A DNA stretch of 64,000 bases. Origin: Baylisascaris procyonis (taxonomy: Eukaryota > Nematoda > Chromadorea > Rhabditida > Ascarididae). Shown in pieces: positions 47,303 to 60,100 of the stretch. Numbering within the stretch: position 1 is the stretch's first letter; each line of letters opens with the position of its first letter. A program made the translations under genes and the position numbers. The DNA is taken from assembly GCA_037389465.1 (NCBI GenBank), contig JAZARR010000152.1:310001-374000 (forward strand). The letters run 5' to 3'. The notes beneath the pieces are model-generated. The model had not been told where the DNA came from. It made no database searches and was given only the letters and a program-made list of their open reading frames with translations.

Positions 47303-47532
47303 TTGTAAGTGTTGTGCCGCTTCTCTAACAAGAATCCTCGAAGTGAATAATTGAGTGGCCATATCAGCTAATTTGAATTGATTCCATTGAAACTGTGAAA
47401 GTGATTTACCGAATTGTTTTCTTATTTTGAGATGCTCTATCGCTAAATCGAAACTCATCTGTGCGGCACCTAATGAGCATGACGCCATATTTACACGACC
47501 TCCATTAATACCAGCCATTGCGATTTTGAAAC
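47303..47532 (-). CDS. Acyl-CoA dehydrogenase (isobutyryl-CoA dehydrogenase-like), single exon seen
   Basis: A 230-base exon with acceptor TTTTAAG and donor GTAAGT. It reads FKIAMAGINGGRVNMASCSL, continues GAAQMSFDLAIEHLKIRKQF and ends KLADMATQLFTSRILVREAAQHLQ. G-I-N-G-G-R-x-N-x-A-S-C-S-L-G-A-A followed by R-K-Q-F-G and L-A-D-M-A-T is the helical C-terminal domain of acyl-CoA dehydrogenases, closest in my memory to isobutyryl-CoA dehydrogenase (ACAD8, mitochondrial valine breakdown, FAD-dependent). The exon frame is intact. I did not find the expected upstream exons (FAD-binding, higher coordinates) or the downstream exon with G-G-Y-G. It is either part of a gene with long introns whose other exons I missed, or an isolated exon copy. 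A (TA)n run lies just upstream. Confidence 0.75.
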
Positions 47533-47576
47533 CTTAAAACTTCTTTTATAAAATTTCCACTTCTTTCCTAAAATTT

Positions 47577-47579
<3 letters not shown>

Positions 47580-47646
<67 letters not shown>
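47580..47646. repeat. (TA)n microsatellite
   Basis: About 67 bases of uninterrupted TA, some 50 bases upstream of the acyl-CoA dehydrogenase exon (minus strand). Confidence 0.97.
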
Positions 47647-47649
<3 letters not shown>

Positions 47650-50039
47650 GATATTATTGTTCAGTCTATGGGTTCCGTACATTCCATCTCTTTTGCGAGC
47701 ATTTTTTAAGACACTAGAGGTCTTTTTTTATATTGGTTTTGTGGTAATAATATAGAGAAATAACTTTTAGGCTTTATGCAGTAGATTTCATCTTTATAAT
47801 TCTTAAGCGCCTCCTATTGTCTCTACTCTTTGATTTTTGATTATTTTCATTGTTTGGAATGAAGGAGTAAGAAACGTTAAAAACAATTATTTCCTCAAGA
47901 AACTATATTAAATTATTTAGTATGTTGCAATAGTGAGTGATGCTGTAGCAAAAAATTGCTCTATTCTCATTTATTTCTGACTCATCGATCAGTGCCATAT
48001 AGATGAGGGAAGAAACAATTTAGGTAGGGGAAGACATGAACTGGTTTTTAGATAGGGATAGATATCATTTACTATCTATGTAGGTGCGCTTCTATGCGGA
48101 AGTTCATGTACGCCACTTACAAGCAATAATTTTTTATTTCACTTTAAAAGGTACTAAATATTAAAGCAATATTTCCGTTTATGTTAATGAAAAGTTGTGA
48201 TATTAGAGCGTAGAAGATGTATGAACTGTATCCAAGTAGTATTTCAAAGTAAATATATGAAATTGTCACGATTTTCTTCGAATAATTAGTCGGAGGAAGG
48301 GTTTGAAGTCTCTCAGCTTTTAGAAGAAAGCAACCCATAGCTAAGTGGATCGGTTAGATCCTTGAAAAAATAGAATAATTAAAGCTAAGAAAAGGAGAAA
48401 CATTAATTTTCAGGACTAATTCACTGAGTAAGATCCCATCGCGAAGTGAGAATGGAAGTGTTATGGGCTAGGAGAGTCTGAAAGCAATAGAAAATTTAGG
48501 CAAATTGTCTATAATAAAGCAAAAAAAAAGAAAGAAAATATGAAACACAATCGATTGCCTATAATAAAAGTATAGTAAGTGGCATCTGAGCGTCTCGAAA
48601 TGCAAAGAAAGATTAGAATTGCGGCAGTTAATAAACAAAGGAACAAATAAATCAAAAATTTGAGTAGATAATTAAATGAAAATAATTTCGTGAGGAAATA
48701 AACAAATTTTCAAGCAAAAAAATTTTCCATCATATAGAAAATTTTCTTGCAACGAAAATTTTCTATATGATGGAAAATTTTCTATATGATGGAAAAAAAA
48801 CTAAATGCAACGATTTCAGTTTTTGACCTTAGTTAATTTCAATTCCGATAACAATTTGCAGGTATTCAATTAGAAGAATTCGATTTTCGATGGATCGATG
48901 GTAGGGACAGGTAGCGAAATTCGATGGATATGGATCATGGTCACTTATCAACAATCAGCAGGTACATTTTTAGAGAAATTGAATAATTTTACTTAAAATA
49001 GGTTAATTTATCAGCAGTTTAACAGTGATAGTTCGGCAGCACAACGGGTGGCAGAATATAAAGTAGCAGTACTGAAGAGATTTTATAAGTGAATATAAGA
49101 ATGAAAACATTGAAACTGCTGATAGGTAAGAATGATAATAAGTCAATGCCTATTGTGAACAATGCAAATGGCAAAGAACGACGGCTCAAATAAGAATAAG
49201 AGTAGGAAAAGGAATGCTTCGGCTCTTAATTAATAAGGCAACACTTGGCACGGAGGTATGACTACTTCAAATGTGTGCAAACAGTGAACAAGGCGACGTC
49301 CGAGTATGTGTAGCATGAAGTTAGACAATACCTCAGGTGTTTCATTATTTGCCTCGGGTATAAGAAGTAACACCTGAAACCGTTCCCTGTTATCATCCTT
49401 GGGAAAATTTCGCTCTGTTGGGAAATAGAATCAAATCGGGATAAAATATTTGAAAGGAAAAACTCGACGTACACCCTTTTCGCTAACAAAAAAACATAAG
49501 CGAAATGACACAAGATAGGAGACACAAAGAGGAGCGAAATGAGCACTGCAAGATAAATCTGTACAAGAAGTCACAATTCGATGCTTTTCTTCTGACCTGT
49601 GGAATCATTATCATTCCTATAACTGCTAATCTTGTAACGTAGGCTTTTGACCGCATATTTACGGACCATAAGACCACGTAATCACTGACTGGTAAGATTA
49701 GGACCACTGAAACGAATTAGCAAACATAAACGACTTTTTACTTCCCGAATTGAGATACTTTTATAACAAAATTCGTAGCGTAGAAAAGTATTTAAAAGCT
49801 TCGAGCAAATTCACAACCTTGTCCTTTCTTGCCAAGAAAAATCTGTCTTTCTGAAAATCTGAAAAAACTTTCACTATAGTTTGCGGCACATAACACATTT
49901 GAGAGCTGAAATGGTTCCTAAAATTGCGGAATGATTTCGATTTCGCAGGAGAAAGAAAAGTTCGAAGAACAATTCAATTATCCGGCATAAAAAAGCTCGT
50001 ACAGCTCATACTCCTCGAATTCGAACATAAATATTCACT
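47647..50039. other. Intergenic region downstream of hmr-1
   Basis: AT-rich sequence with no exon I can support. It contains a small compound palindrome (48718-48796) and would include the 3' UTR of hmr-1 just below 50040. No canonical polyadenylation signal stands out in the first bases after the stop. Confidence 0.55.
48718..48796. repeat. Short foldback with tandem unit
   Basis: TTTTCCATCATATAGAAAATTTTC is followed by its reverse complement GAAAATTTTCTATATGATGG, and then by a second copy TTTTCTATATGATGG. It is a hairpin plus a tandem copy within 80 bases. Confidence 0.85.
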
Positions 50040-53000
50040 TCACTTTTCTCGTTTTCCATAAATATCGGCGAAATTATTGAAGCGCGGCCCCCACTTGCCA
50101 ATCTGAAGGAAAAATTAGAAGTAGGGTTAAAACACAAAATACTGAGATAGCGTAAAATTCTTAACTAGAATTTGCATCAATATAATTCTTAACTAGGTTG
50201 CTTTCTTCTTTTTTTTTTTTCAATTCAAAAAACACAACTCAGAAAGTTTTTCAACTCAAAAAATTGAATAATGCCTTCTAAGGTCGTCCCGTTTTGCACC
50301 TCTTCTCACTTCCTTATAAATAGCTGAGCCAAACAACAAGCCGAGTGGAATTTCTCATAGACGTCAAGCCATTTTACTTACTCACTTTTTTACAATTACG
50401 TGGCTAAATCAAAATCAACAAGTGAAGTCCACATACCTCTTCATTGAGATTACCAGTTGTACCGTTTTCGTCAGCTGATTCTAAGGACTCCAGTGTTACG
50501 CTGCAAAACATTAGCAATCAGTGTCACTTTTCGAGGAAAACAGCAGAAATAGGAGGAGTTGGGAGGGGAGAAAGGGGTGGAAAGAGGTTTCATGCTAAAG
50601 TGGAAAAGTGCACAATTTCTAAGAGTAAGTGTAACGGTTTTGGTTAAGGTGGGACTATGGTAGATCAAATGAGACTAGCAGGTCAGATCAGTAAAGATGC
50701 TAAACATCTGCAGGGAAGGGGTGTAGTTGGATTTGGGGAAAAAGGAGGCAGATAGGGGGATGGGGTCTAGTTACATATGGGGAGGGAAGAGAGTAGATAG
50801 AGGGATGGGGTTTAGTTAGATATGGGGAGGGAAGGGAATAGACAGGGGGATGGGGTTTAGCTAGATTGAAATTACTGCTACCACTTTTTATTAATACCGG
50901 GATAGAGTACTACTGAATACATTTCACAGCAAAACAGTAACCGAATAAATGACAAGTCAATTATGATGACAAGTGACATGCGTCAATTATATGACAAACG
51001 TAACTCAATTATATTAAAGGTGCATCGATATTGGAGTGCACCTCGTTAAGTAAAGGTAATGTTTATTGCTGAGAAGTTATTGAATAACGATTACAGAAAG
51101 GCGGACAGTTTGCCTCTTTCCAATGGACCAGTGGGTGATAACACCTCGTATGGGCAAATGGCATATGATCACATTGGCGCAATTCGGAAAGGTACTTGAA
51201 AATTTACATTTTTGATTTTTGAGGATGACTGTAGTCCTATATGGGTTTAAAAAAGAGAGAGAAAGAGGTTAGATAATGGTATAGTGGATTGGAACTGATA
51301 TTTGACTAGATGAACGTCTGGAATTCAATTCTTTTATCAATATCAGTATTATCGAAATGGGAAAGGGTCAGTTTAGCATTTGGGAAGCTTGAGGGATCGA
51401 AGGCCGCTATCATTAGTGTCATCTCTGATAGATAGGGGGATGGGATGTAGTTAGATATGGGGAGGGAAGGAGGTGGACAGGGGGATGGGGGTAGTTAGAT
51501 ATGGGGAGGGAAAGAGGTAGATAGGAGGATTGTCAGTATAGCTACATCCGGTCCTCCTGTCTACCTCCTTCCCTCCCCATATCTAACCACATCTCCCATC
51601 TCCCTACCTACCTCCTTAGAAGTAGGTAGGGGGATGGAGTGTAGTTAGATAGGGGGAGGGAAGGAGGTAGATTTGGAGATGGAGTGTTGATAGATAAGAG
51701 GTACAGGGTGTAGCTAGGTATAGGGAGAAGGGTTTAGATAGAGGTGATGAGGTATAGGTAGATGTGGGGAGGCGTGCATTAACGGAATTCCATTGCAGAT
51801 CGACTGGGGAGGGCGGGAGATTAAATGGTACATCAAAAAAATGGTGAGAGATCAAAATGGTAGATCAAAAATGGCGGGAGATCAAAATGGTAGATCAAAA
51901 AAATGGCGGCAGATCAAAACGGTAGATCAAGCTTTTGATCTCGCGCCAATTTTTTGATCCACCATTTTGATCTCCCGCCATTTTTTGATCTACCACTTTG
52001 ATCTCCCGCCATTTTTTGATCTACCACTTTGATCTCCCGCCATATTTTAATCGACCATTTTGATCTACCATTTTGACCTCTCACCATTTTTTGATCTATC
52101 AGAGTAGTAGATCAAAAAACTGGCGGGAGATCAAAATGGTAGATCAAAAACCATCTTGATCTACCATTCTTCCTTGGTCTGCCATGGCTTGGTCCACCTC
52201 TAGATATTCGACCTACCATGACTTAGCCTACCATTGGACACTCAACCTACCACGGTTTGGTCTACCCCGCCTAAACGTAATGCCTGCCATTGTCTGTTCT
52301 ACCCCTAAATATTTGATCTAACGCGGTCCGGTCCACTCAATCTACATGGCTTGGTCGAGTGGACCAGACCATGTTAGATCAAATATTTAGGGGTAGGCCA
52401 GACAATGGTAGGTGTTATGTTTAGGCGGGGTAGACCAAACCGTAGTAGATCGAATGTCCAATGGTAGGCTAGGTGACGGTAGATCAAGTATTTGGGGACG
52501 GACAAGACCGTGATAGAGAAGAAACTTGGCGGCAGGTCAAACCATGGTAGACCAAATGATAGTAATAGGTTCCATCTGCCGTGCTCTGACCTACCGCCAA
52601 TATTTAATCCACCACGCTGCGCCCTGCTACTGTCGTTTGCTCTACCATGGTCTGACCCACCGCTAACCTACCGTTTAAAAACCAATTTTTTTATCCACCA
52701 TCTTTGATTTCCCGCCAAATTTTGGTCTACCATCTTTGACCTACCGCCAAGTTTTTGATCGAGTATCTTCGATCTCGCACAATCTTCTGATCTACCATTT
52801 CCTGATCTCCCACCAAATTTTCGATCTACAACGTTTGATCTCCCACCAAATTTTGGTCTACCATCTTTGATTCCTCGACAACCTTCTGATCTACCACGTT
52901 TGATCTCCCACCAAATTTTGGTCTACCATCTTCGACCCCGCCAAATTTTTTAACTAATATCTCTGATCTCCCGCCAAATTTTTGATCTACCATCTTTGAT

Positions 53001-54199
53001 TCCTCGACAACCTTCTGATCTACAACGTTTGGCCTCCTCTTAAATTCTGGTCTACCATCTTCGACCTACCGCCAAGTTTTTGATCTAATATCTTTGATCT
53101 CCCCCCAAATTTTTGATCTACCGTGGATGGCCTTCCTCCTAATTTCTGATCTACCACACCCCGTCCCCCTATCCGCTCCCCTCCATCACTATACCTAGGT
53201 ACACCCCATCCCCTATCTACCTCCTTCCCTCCACATCTAACTACACCCTCTTCCCCTATTTAACTCCCTCCCCATCCCTCTATCTATCTAAAGACAACAC
53301 TAATGATAGCGGTCTTCGATTCCTCAATCGATTACATAAAAAACTCCAGGAAGTGGCATATGAGAAAAAAATGGTAAAGACACTTACCGTGAGACGTTAT
53401 CGCCTTCATCGTCATATATTCGAAGCTCGTCGTATGGTGCAGTAGCATCCGGATCCGCTTCTAGTGACTTTATTTGACTATTCAATTTCTCATCTGAAAA
53501 TTGCATTGATGAATTTGTTTTCACAGTCTCAAAAAGTTTTCACTTACTTTACTTTCTTCATTATTTTTTTCCGCTTCCCCGAAAACAATACCCTAAGAAT
53601 TTTCCCACACCAGTTGTAGGGATCTGATCATGCGCGCAATAAATTGGATGTCGTTCCATTATCTCCTCCCTCTTTTCCAGGAAAAGAAGATCCGAAGAGG
53701 TAGCACTTTGAGTAAACTAGATTCTATGTACTATAAATTAGAAATACCATAGCCACGGACAAAGTCCTTCATCAGAAAATATCCTTCCTTACTAATGATA
53801 CTGTTACTTATTTTTCATTCGCATTTCGCTGGACATGTCACAAATAAAACTGCCGTTCCCACAAAAAATTTCTTATATAAAAAAGTAATTAATGCTATGC
53901 ACTGGTTATTTCCTCTAACATAGTAATGTCTCAACACTTACCAACTGGTTGTGCCTTCTGTGTAGGTGTTGGATAAACAGGTGTCCCATATCCACCTATA
54001 CCATTACCTTCAATAGGCATGGCCGGTTTACGCAAATTGCTGATATTATATTGATCGTTATCAGCTTCACCTCCACCTTCTACATCATATGGTCGTAGGT
54101 CATCACGATTCAAATCCTCAGGTCGAACAGGTTCAAATGGCGGTGTTTGTCGACGAGTGTATACAACCATCAACAGAACCAACACTGGAACAAGCCATA
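50040..54199 (-). other. hmr-1: hmr-1 exons for transmembrane end and catenin-binding tail
   Basis: Four exons (53942-54199, 53388-53493, 50437-50500, 50040-50102) encode the end of the membrane helix ([14 protein letters not shown]), a basic stop-transfer RR, then the whole cytoplasmic tail of about 145 residues. Codons split across introns give R in [18 protein letters not shown]. The last exon reads [24 protein letters not shown], matching the conserved carboxyl end of E-cadherin. All tail motifs known to bind p120 and beta-catenin are present, so this copy appears functional. The 2.9-kb intron 50501-53387 is full of minisatellite sequence. Confidence 0.93.
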
Positions 54200-57100
54200 C
54201 TTCAGATCAAATGATTGTGAACAAAGTAATCAATATTACAATCTCTGACTATATCACTGTTTCCATTTGAGATGCTCCGTAAATATTTTAAGTTGGAATA
54301 AACTAAGCGTTACGAATATGTGAGATGATCCTTGATAAGCGCTCCGGAGAAATTAAACTGATGTGGATATTGCATAAAAAGACAAACTTTCACTGATTTG
54401 AAACATGCAAAGAGGCGGCAAAACTTAACCTAGTCTTCAACCTATGCACCGAATCCTCCTCTACGTGCTGCACCCCTCCACCCCACCCCCTTTCCCCCTC
54501 GACCATCCCAATCAAAACGCTTTCCCGAAAACAACGTGCAAATGCGTTAAAAGCGAAATTCCTGAGCGATTAGAAACGACGAGTTTGGAAGTCTATATAA
54601 CTCCTTTATCCGGGAAGATCTTTAAATAATTTGTGACTGATAGTACTCCAATCAAAAAAATTGCCTATTGCTTTGTTGCAAACTCCATTTCATAACATTT
54701 CTAAAAGTATGGATCTTTTAAAAAAACTCACGATGTGACGAATATTTTAGAAAAGGAATGAATGCGACGAGGAAAAGTACTTACAAATCAATAAAATGAG
54801 GCAGGTGAGTATGAGGATGACAGCTGGGCTCGATATGCCCAGACTACTGACAGCCAATGTAGCTCCACATCTGGCCAGTTGTCCATCAGGCCCAAGAAGT
54901 GCTTGTGCGCCCAGTGGACAAGTGCAGAATGGGCCCTTCCAGAAATCAATGCAAAGGTAAGATCCACCGCAATATGCGAAACCGACCGTAGCACATGTGG
55001 TACGTTGAGAACAACCCACCGAGACACCACGAGCTTGTTTTACCGATATTATTGACTGGCCGCCACCTGTGGCACCTTGTTCCGTTGACAACGTGGAATC
55101 TTCGGAATGCGGAATGTGCCAACACATCCCTGTAATTGTTGTAATGTTTGACGGCACCTGTGAATTTCACGCCAGCCAAAAAAAAATAGGAATACACATC
55201 AATTTCAACAATCGAACCTCGGAACTATCGCAGTTTCTACCTCCATCTATGTTACCGCCCATTCAAAGGGCACAAGTTAGAAGCACTGAAACAAAAGCTC
55301 AATAAGAAACAGTTCTCCAAAACCGTGTCATTAGAGCTTTACCTAACGGGTAAGGAAATAATCGTACGAATTTTTTGTAGCAAACGACTCATTTAATGTC
55401 ATTTTCGTGCTCTCATTTTAAACGTGCCCATATGATACTCACCTTTCATTAGCTAATACTCATTGTTTATCAGTCCAAAATAAAACGTTCACTTTGGCAA
55501 TTCATACAATCGTAATTTAAGTGACTGCTTGAATTGCGAGATCATGGTCATCTTGAAATTTTCAGCGTGACTGGTCGAATACCTTAGCAATCACCTGCGC
55601 GTGCGGAAATTATAGGTAAATCGTAGCAATAAAACTTCACCTGAAATCCTCTAGCACCACCAACACTTTCGGCACCAAGCAGCAATTGTGAAATACTTAT
55701 TTCGTATAGAGTCTTCGCTGGATCAACTGGAATCGCTTCATGATAGACACCATCAATTGAAAGCGTCGATCTAAAAGATTCAATAATCATCCTATAGATT
55801 GGTTACCTATTGGGAAGAAGTTTCTAACAGCTATTTCTTTGCAAATATTCCTTGCTACTTAATCATACCACATCCAATAATTCCTACTTTTGCCTCCGCT
55901 TCTCCTTTCTTCTGAGATAAAATTGCTTTACCGTCCTTTTTATCTGTATGTATTCCCTTTTAGTTTTCCCGAATTTCAAAGTTCCCTGAAATTACCCATT
56001 AATTGATCAACACTAATAATCTCTCCTCCCATCCCCCCTCTCTCCGGTCCACAGATCTTTAACGTTCAAATAATCGAACAAACATAAAATCTTAAATAAT
56101 GATTAAAAAGTGGCGAATTAATGGCGAATTAATCAAGTTACCTAATAGGACTCCTCGAGAATTGCATCCAGTATGAAGAATTATCGAGTAGTCGGAGGTT
56201 CTTCATTCGCATCTGTATTGTCGATGTAGTACTCGGAGCACCAAAAGGACTGAGATCGAATTTAGCTGCTGGGAAATAACTTTCTATCGATGTACTCACG
56301 TACTGAAAATCAGACAGAAGTTAATAAATTAATATAAATTTCATTTTTTGCTGGGATGATATTCCCGAGTTTCTATTCTATTGCAATTCCCAAAGATGAG
56401 GTTTATGAAAACTACTCTATAGCAAGATAAACGTCCCAAGATATCCCTGGAAAACATTTTTATGCCGACAAACAATTATATACCGATATGGTTTCCGCAA
56501 GATTAATTCAATGATAAAACAGCCCTACAATTCGCCAAGTTCTATATAATCGCCGTATGACTGGTCAAATATCATATCTACAGCCATAGAGAAACTCGAT
56601 TTTGGGTATTTTGAATTAAAATTTCCAAAATTATTTGCCGTGTCATCAATTAACAGAAGCCTGATATTTTAGTACCACCCACACTTCCGGCAAAGATTAC
56701 ACTACAGAGATGCAAATGACCGTACATACCTTATCGCCACTGCTTCCAAAGCCTAGTTCACCAGTACCACCGTTCCCTTTTCCAGGTAGGAAAAGCACAT
56801 CCACATCGGACGTTTTGTCCTCGAGTCCTACTTTTACGTCGTACTCAACGAATGCACCTGGTCCAAACTCGATCCATGACATCTCGCTATCGCAGCGGTC
56901 ACCTCCCCAACCGGGGTCACAAGCACATTTCGGTACTGTCGACTAAAAATTACTCTAGTTCATGCACACTGTTATCGCAAGCGCTTACACTTCACCAAAA
57001 TCACCTCTCCTCTTCCTACAAACTGAATATCGGTATGAGATGTCCCACTGATCCAGGAAAGCGAAAGAGGCAACAGTTCTGTATTCTCTAGGACGCAAAA

Positions 57101-60100
57101 ATATCTAATTCTAGGGCGGTTTGTTCAGAATGTATGCTTAGACATCACGCCCAGAATAATTAAGCTAAACAGGCTCAATGGTGTCCTTGAAACAAGATAA
57201 ATTATGGCCGAAATGAACCGTGACAGATGATTACTGCATTTAAAATTTCTTTGTGGAAGCAATCGTGCCCATCGTCAAATTGTCTACCTTTTTTTTTCGG
57301 TTGGAAGTTCGCCAAGGTTTTTGTTTCACGGTTTTCTTTCGTCCTACCTCTCTATCAAATTTTGAAGGGAAAAAATATTTTCATTTCATATAGAAATTAC
57401 TATACTTCAACTTAAAATCGAAAAATAGAAAATAAAAAAGATTCAAAAACTTGAATTGCCTTACCACAGCATCAGCGATACATTCTCCATGAATACAATA
57501 TCCACCATGAATACTATTAATATCGCAGACCGCTGCACTTAGATCGCAACCCATTTGTGAGTGTTCATTTTTGACGTAATCGGGCACTCCCAAATCATAC
57601 ATCTCGTTATTAACGATCAAGTTCCGTATGCAACCCGCATAGCTCTGAGTACGTCCAGTCACTGCCGCCGGGTATTTATCGTTACCTGGTAACGGTGCTA
57701 GGCCATCAAGCTGCAAATTTTTTTAATTTTGCAATCCTTGTTCATTTGAATAACACATTGTAGCAATCATAGCAGCAGCATATACCTCCACTCTCTTATT
57801 CATTTTAAAAATAATTCCAACTAATCAAACCCCCACTTCTTCAGTATCTATCAGCATCGAAGAGGTGACAAGCAATTTCTTGTAAAAAAAAAAATTGCAA
57901 ATTTCCAATATTTTTTCCTCATTTGTTGAGCTATAAAGATAAATATACTTCCTGTGGAATTTAGTTGATCACCAATTTAATTTTCTCTTCAAGATATCAA
58001 TCCCACCTGAAGAGGGGTGTTGATATTGAGCCGTTCATCATCATCAACTGAAGTGATCACTCGACGACATGATGAATCATCCAACAATCCACCTCCATCT
58101 TGCATCATACTCAATGCGCCTATCGTATAACAGTTATCCACGACTAATTCCAGTGTCTGAAATGATTTCAAATATCGTATCTTACAATCTTACCGTATAA
58201 TTCAAGGCAGTCACGGTATCTTACAATATCGTAACTTACAATAATCCGACGTGAGAAGCGAGTGATTAGGTGAAAAACTCAAAACAAAATATGTTGCAAA
58301 CAACACGTTAAATTAATCTAAAAACGGTTTGTTATGTAAATTCTCGGCTTCGTATTATTCAAATTCGCAAGGAGGCTCTATCGTTTCCTCGTTTCCATTC
58401 ACACAACGATTGGGCAGTGAGAAGTTCCATTACAATTATATTTGCTGGATGTATTCTAGTAAGTAGGAAATATTTTTTATAACTATTTGTTATATTTTCT
58501 TGCTTTGAACCTCAAGCTCGAAAGTAAACCATCATCGGAGACCACTGACTTATCGACTCTTATCCATATCCTCACTCCTTGATTGCAAAACCAAAAGAAC
58601 CATATCAGCTTTATGCTCATTTGTCGGCATATCTGTGAACAATAATGACATTACAGAAAAGAAGCACATTTTCTCGCTCTTATAGTTTTCAGCCGAAATA
58701 ATTAGCCAAATGAAACCATACTAGTAATTTAGATCATTTTGAAGTAATGTGAGAAAATAAATGAGCCACTAAAAGAGTCAAATCGGAGCTAAATCATTTA
58801 TTCCTCTAAATATGCAGCATTAGGCTTACTTATGCACTTACGCGAGAATATATCTAAGATATTAATTATTTATAAGTATGTGAAAATTTCTAGTCGATGC
58901 GCACGCTCTAATACTGATGCAATTTGTGGTGGAGTACTTCAACAACGATGAAGTAAATAAGTTCAAAAGGCGCTGAGATCATTGATCAAATTTTAGAAAT
59001 ATAAAAAAAAAAAACTTTTTAAAATTTCGACGATCAAATAGAACTTAATTTCTTATTGATCAATATTAGCTAAATTAGCATATTCCAGAGCTTTTTCCTC
59101 CATCAGTATTTATCAGTTCATCGAAACTAAATAGGTAATACCAGACTGCCCACCTTCGTAAGGTAACTTCATATATAAATGTCACATTTTTTAATACTAA
59201 ATAAAGTGCTTGATAAGGAAATAACAACTATTTTTGAAAGTTCTTTAAAAAAATTCTTATTTCATCAATCGTCTCTATTAATCAAGTCGCGTCGAAAGTG
59301 CCAAATCCCCTGATCCGTATCGCATCTCCATCTATCATTTCTCAAGACGCAAATGCTCTCATCTTGACCCTCTCGAAACAAAGACATAACGCACTCAACA
59401 GAATGCAAAATTCTTGAGTATCTCTATCCTATTGTTATGCGAACAGCATTTGGCAACCTAAAGCATCAAGTACGTTCGATGAGCCACCTTGAACGGCAAT
59501 CATCACCATAATGAATAAAAACAATCCTAGAGAAAAACAAAAATCGAAGAAAATAATGCTAGAACCCTCAAATAAGTATACCCAAAGAAGAGAATAGCTG
59601 GAGAGACAAGGGAGGTAGGAAAGTAATTACAAAAAATCCTCAAAAAGAAAGGAAAGCTTTCAGGAAAAAACGGGAGAATATAGGAAACGAGGCTAATCGA
59701 GTGGGCAACACAATGCGGTGACGATCAACATATGTGCCGATTCGTTTATCACAAATATGACGGACACCTAATTGAATAATTGCATTCCCGTACATTCCCT
59801 TTTTCTGCACTATTCGGAGACCTATTCAACTCGTATAGGACCATCGCCGACCCGATAAAATCTTTATTCATTAATTAAGCGTTCGATCAATTAGCTTCCC
59901 CCTATCGCTCCAAACATCTCTTCAACTGCGATTTTAACTCGCTTCTACTATATATGGGAAAATGGTAACATTCAAAGCACAAGGTTTACAGTATCTGTTG
60001 GATGTTTTCACAGCCCTATAGCAAGATGTGTTTGCTATCTACAGTATCCTCTTGTTGTTGCACGAAACCGTCAGATGAACACAGCGTACCATAAATGAAA

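Noticed and set aside
52492..52707. Open frame within the hmr-1 intron
   Set aside because: It lies inside the GATC-rich minisatellite and is a by-product of the repeat.
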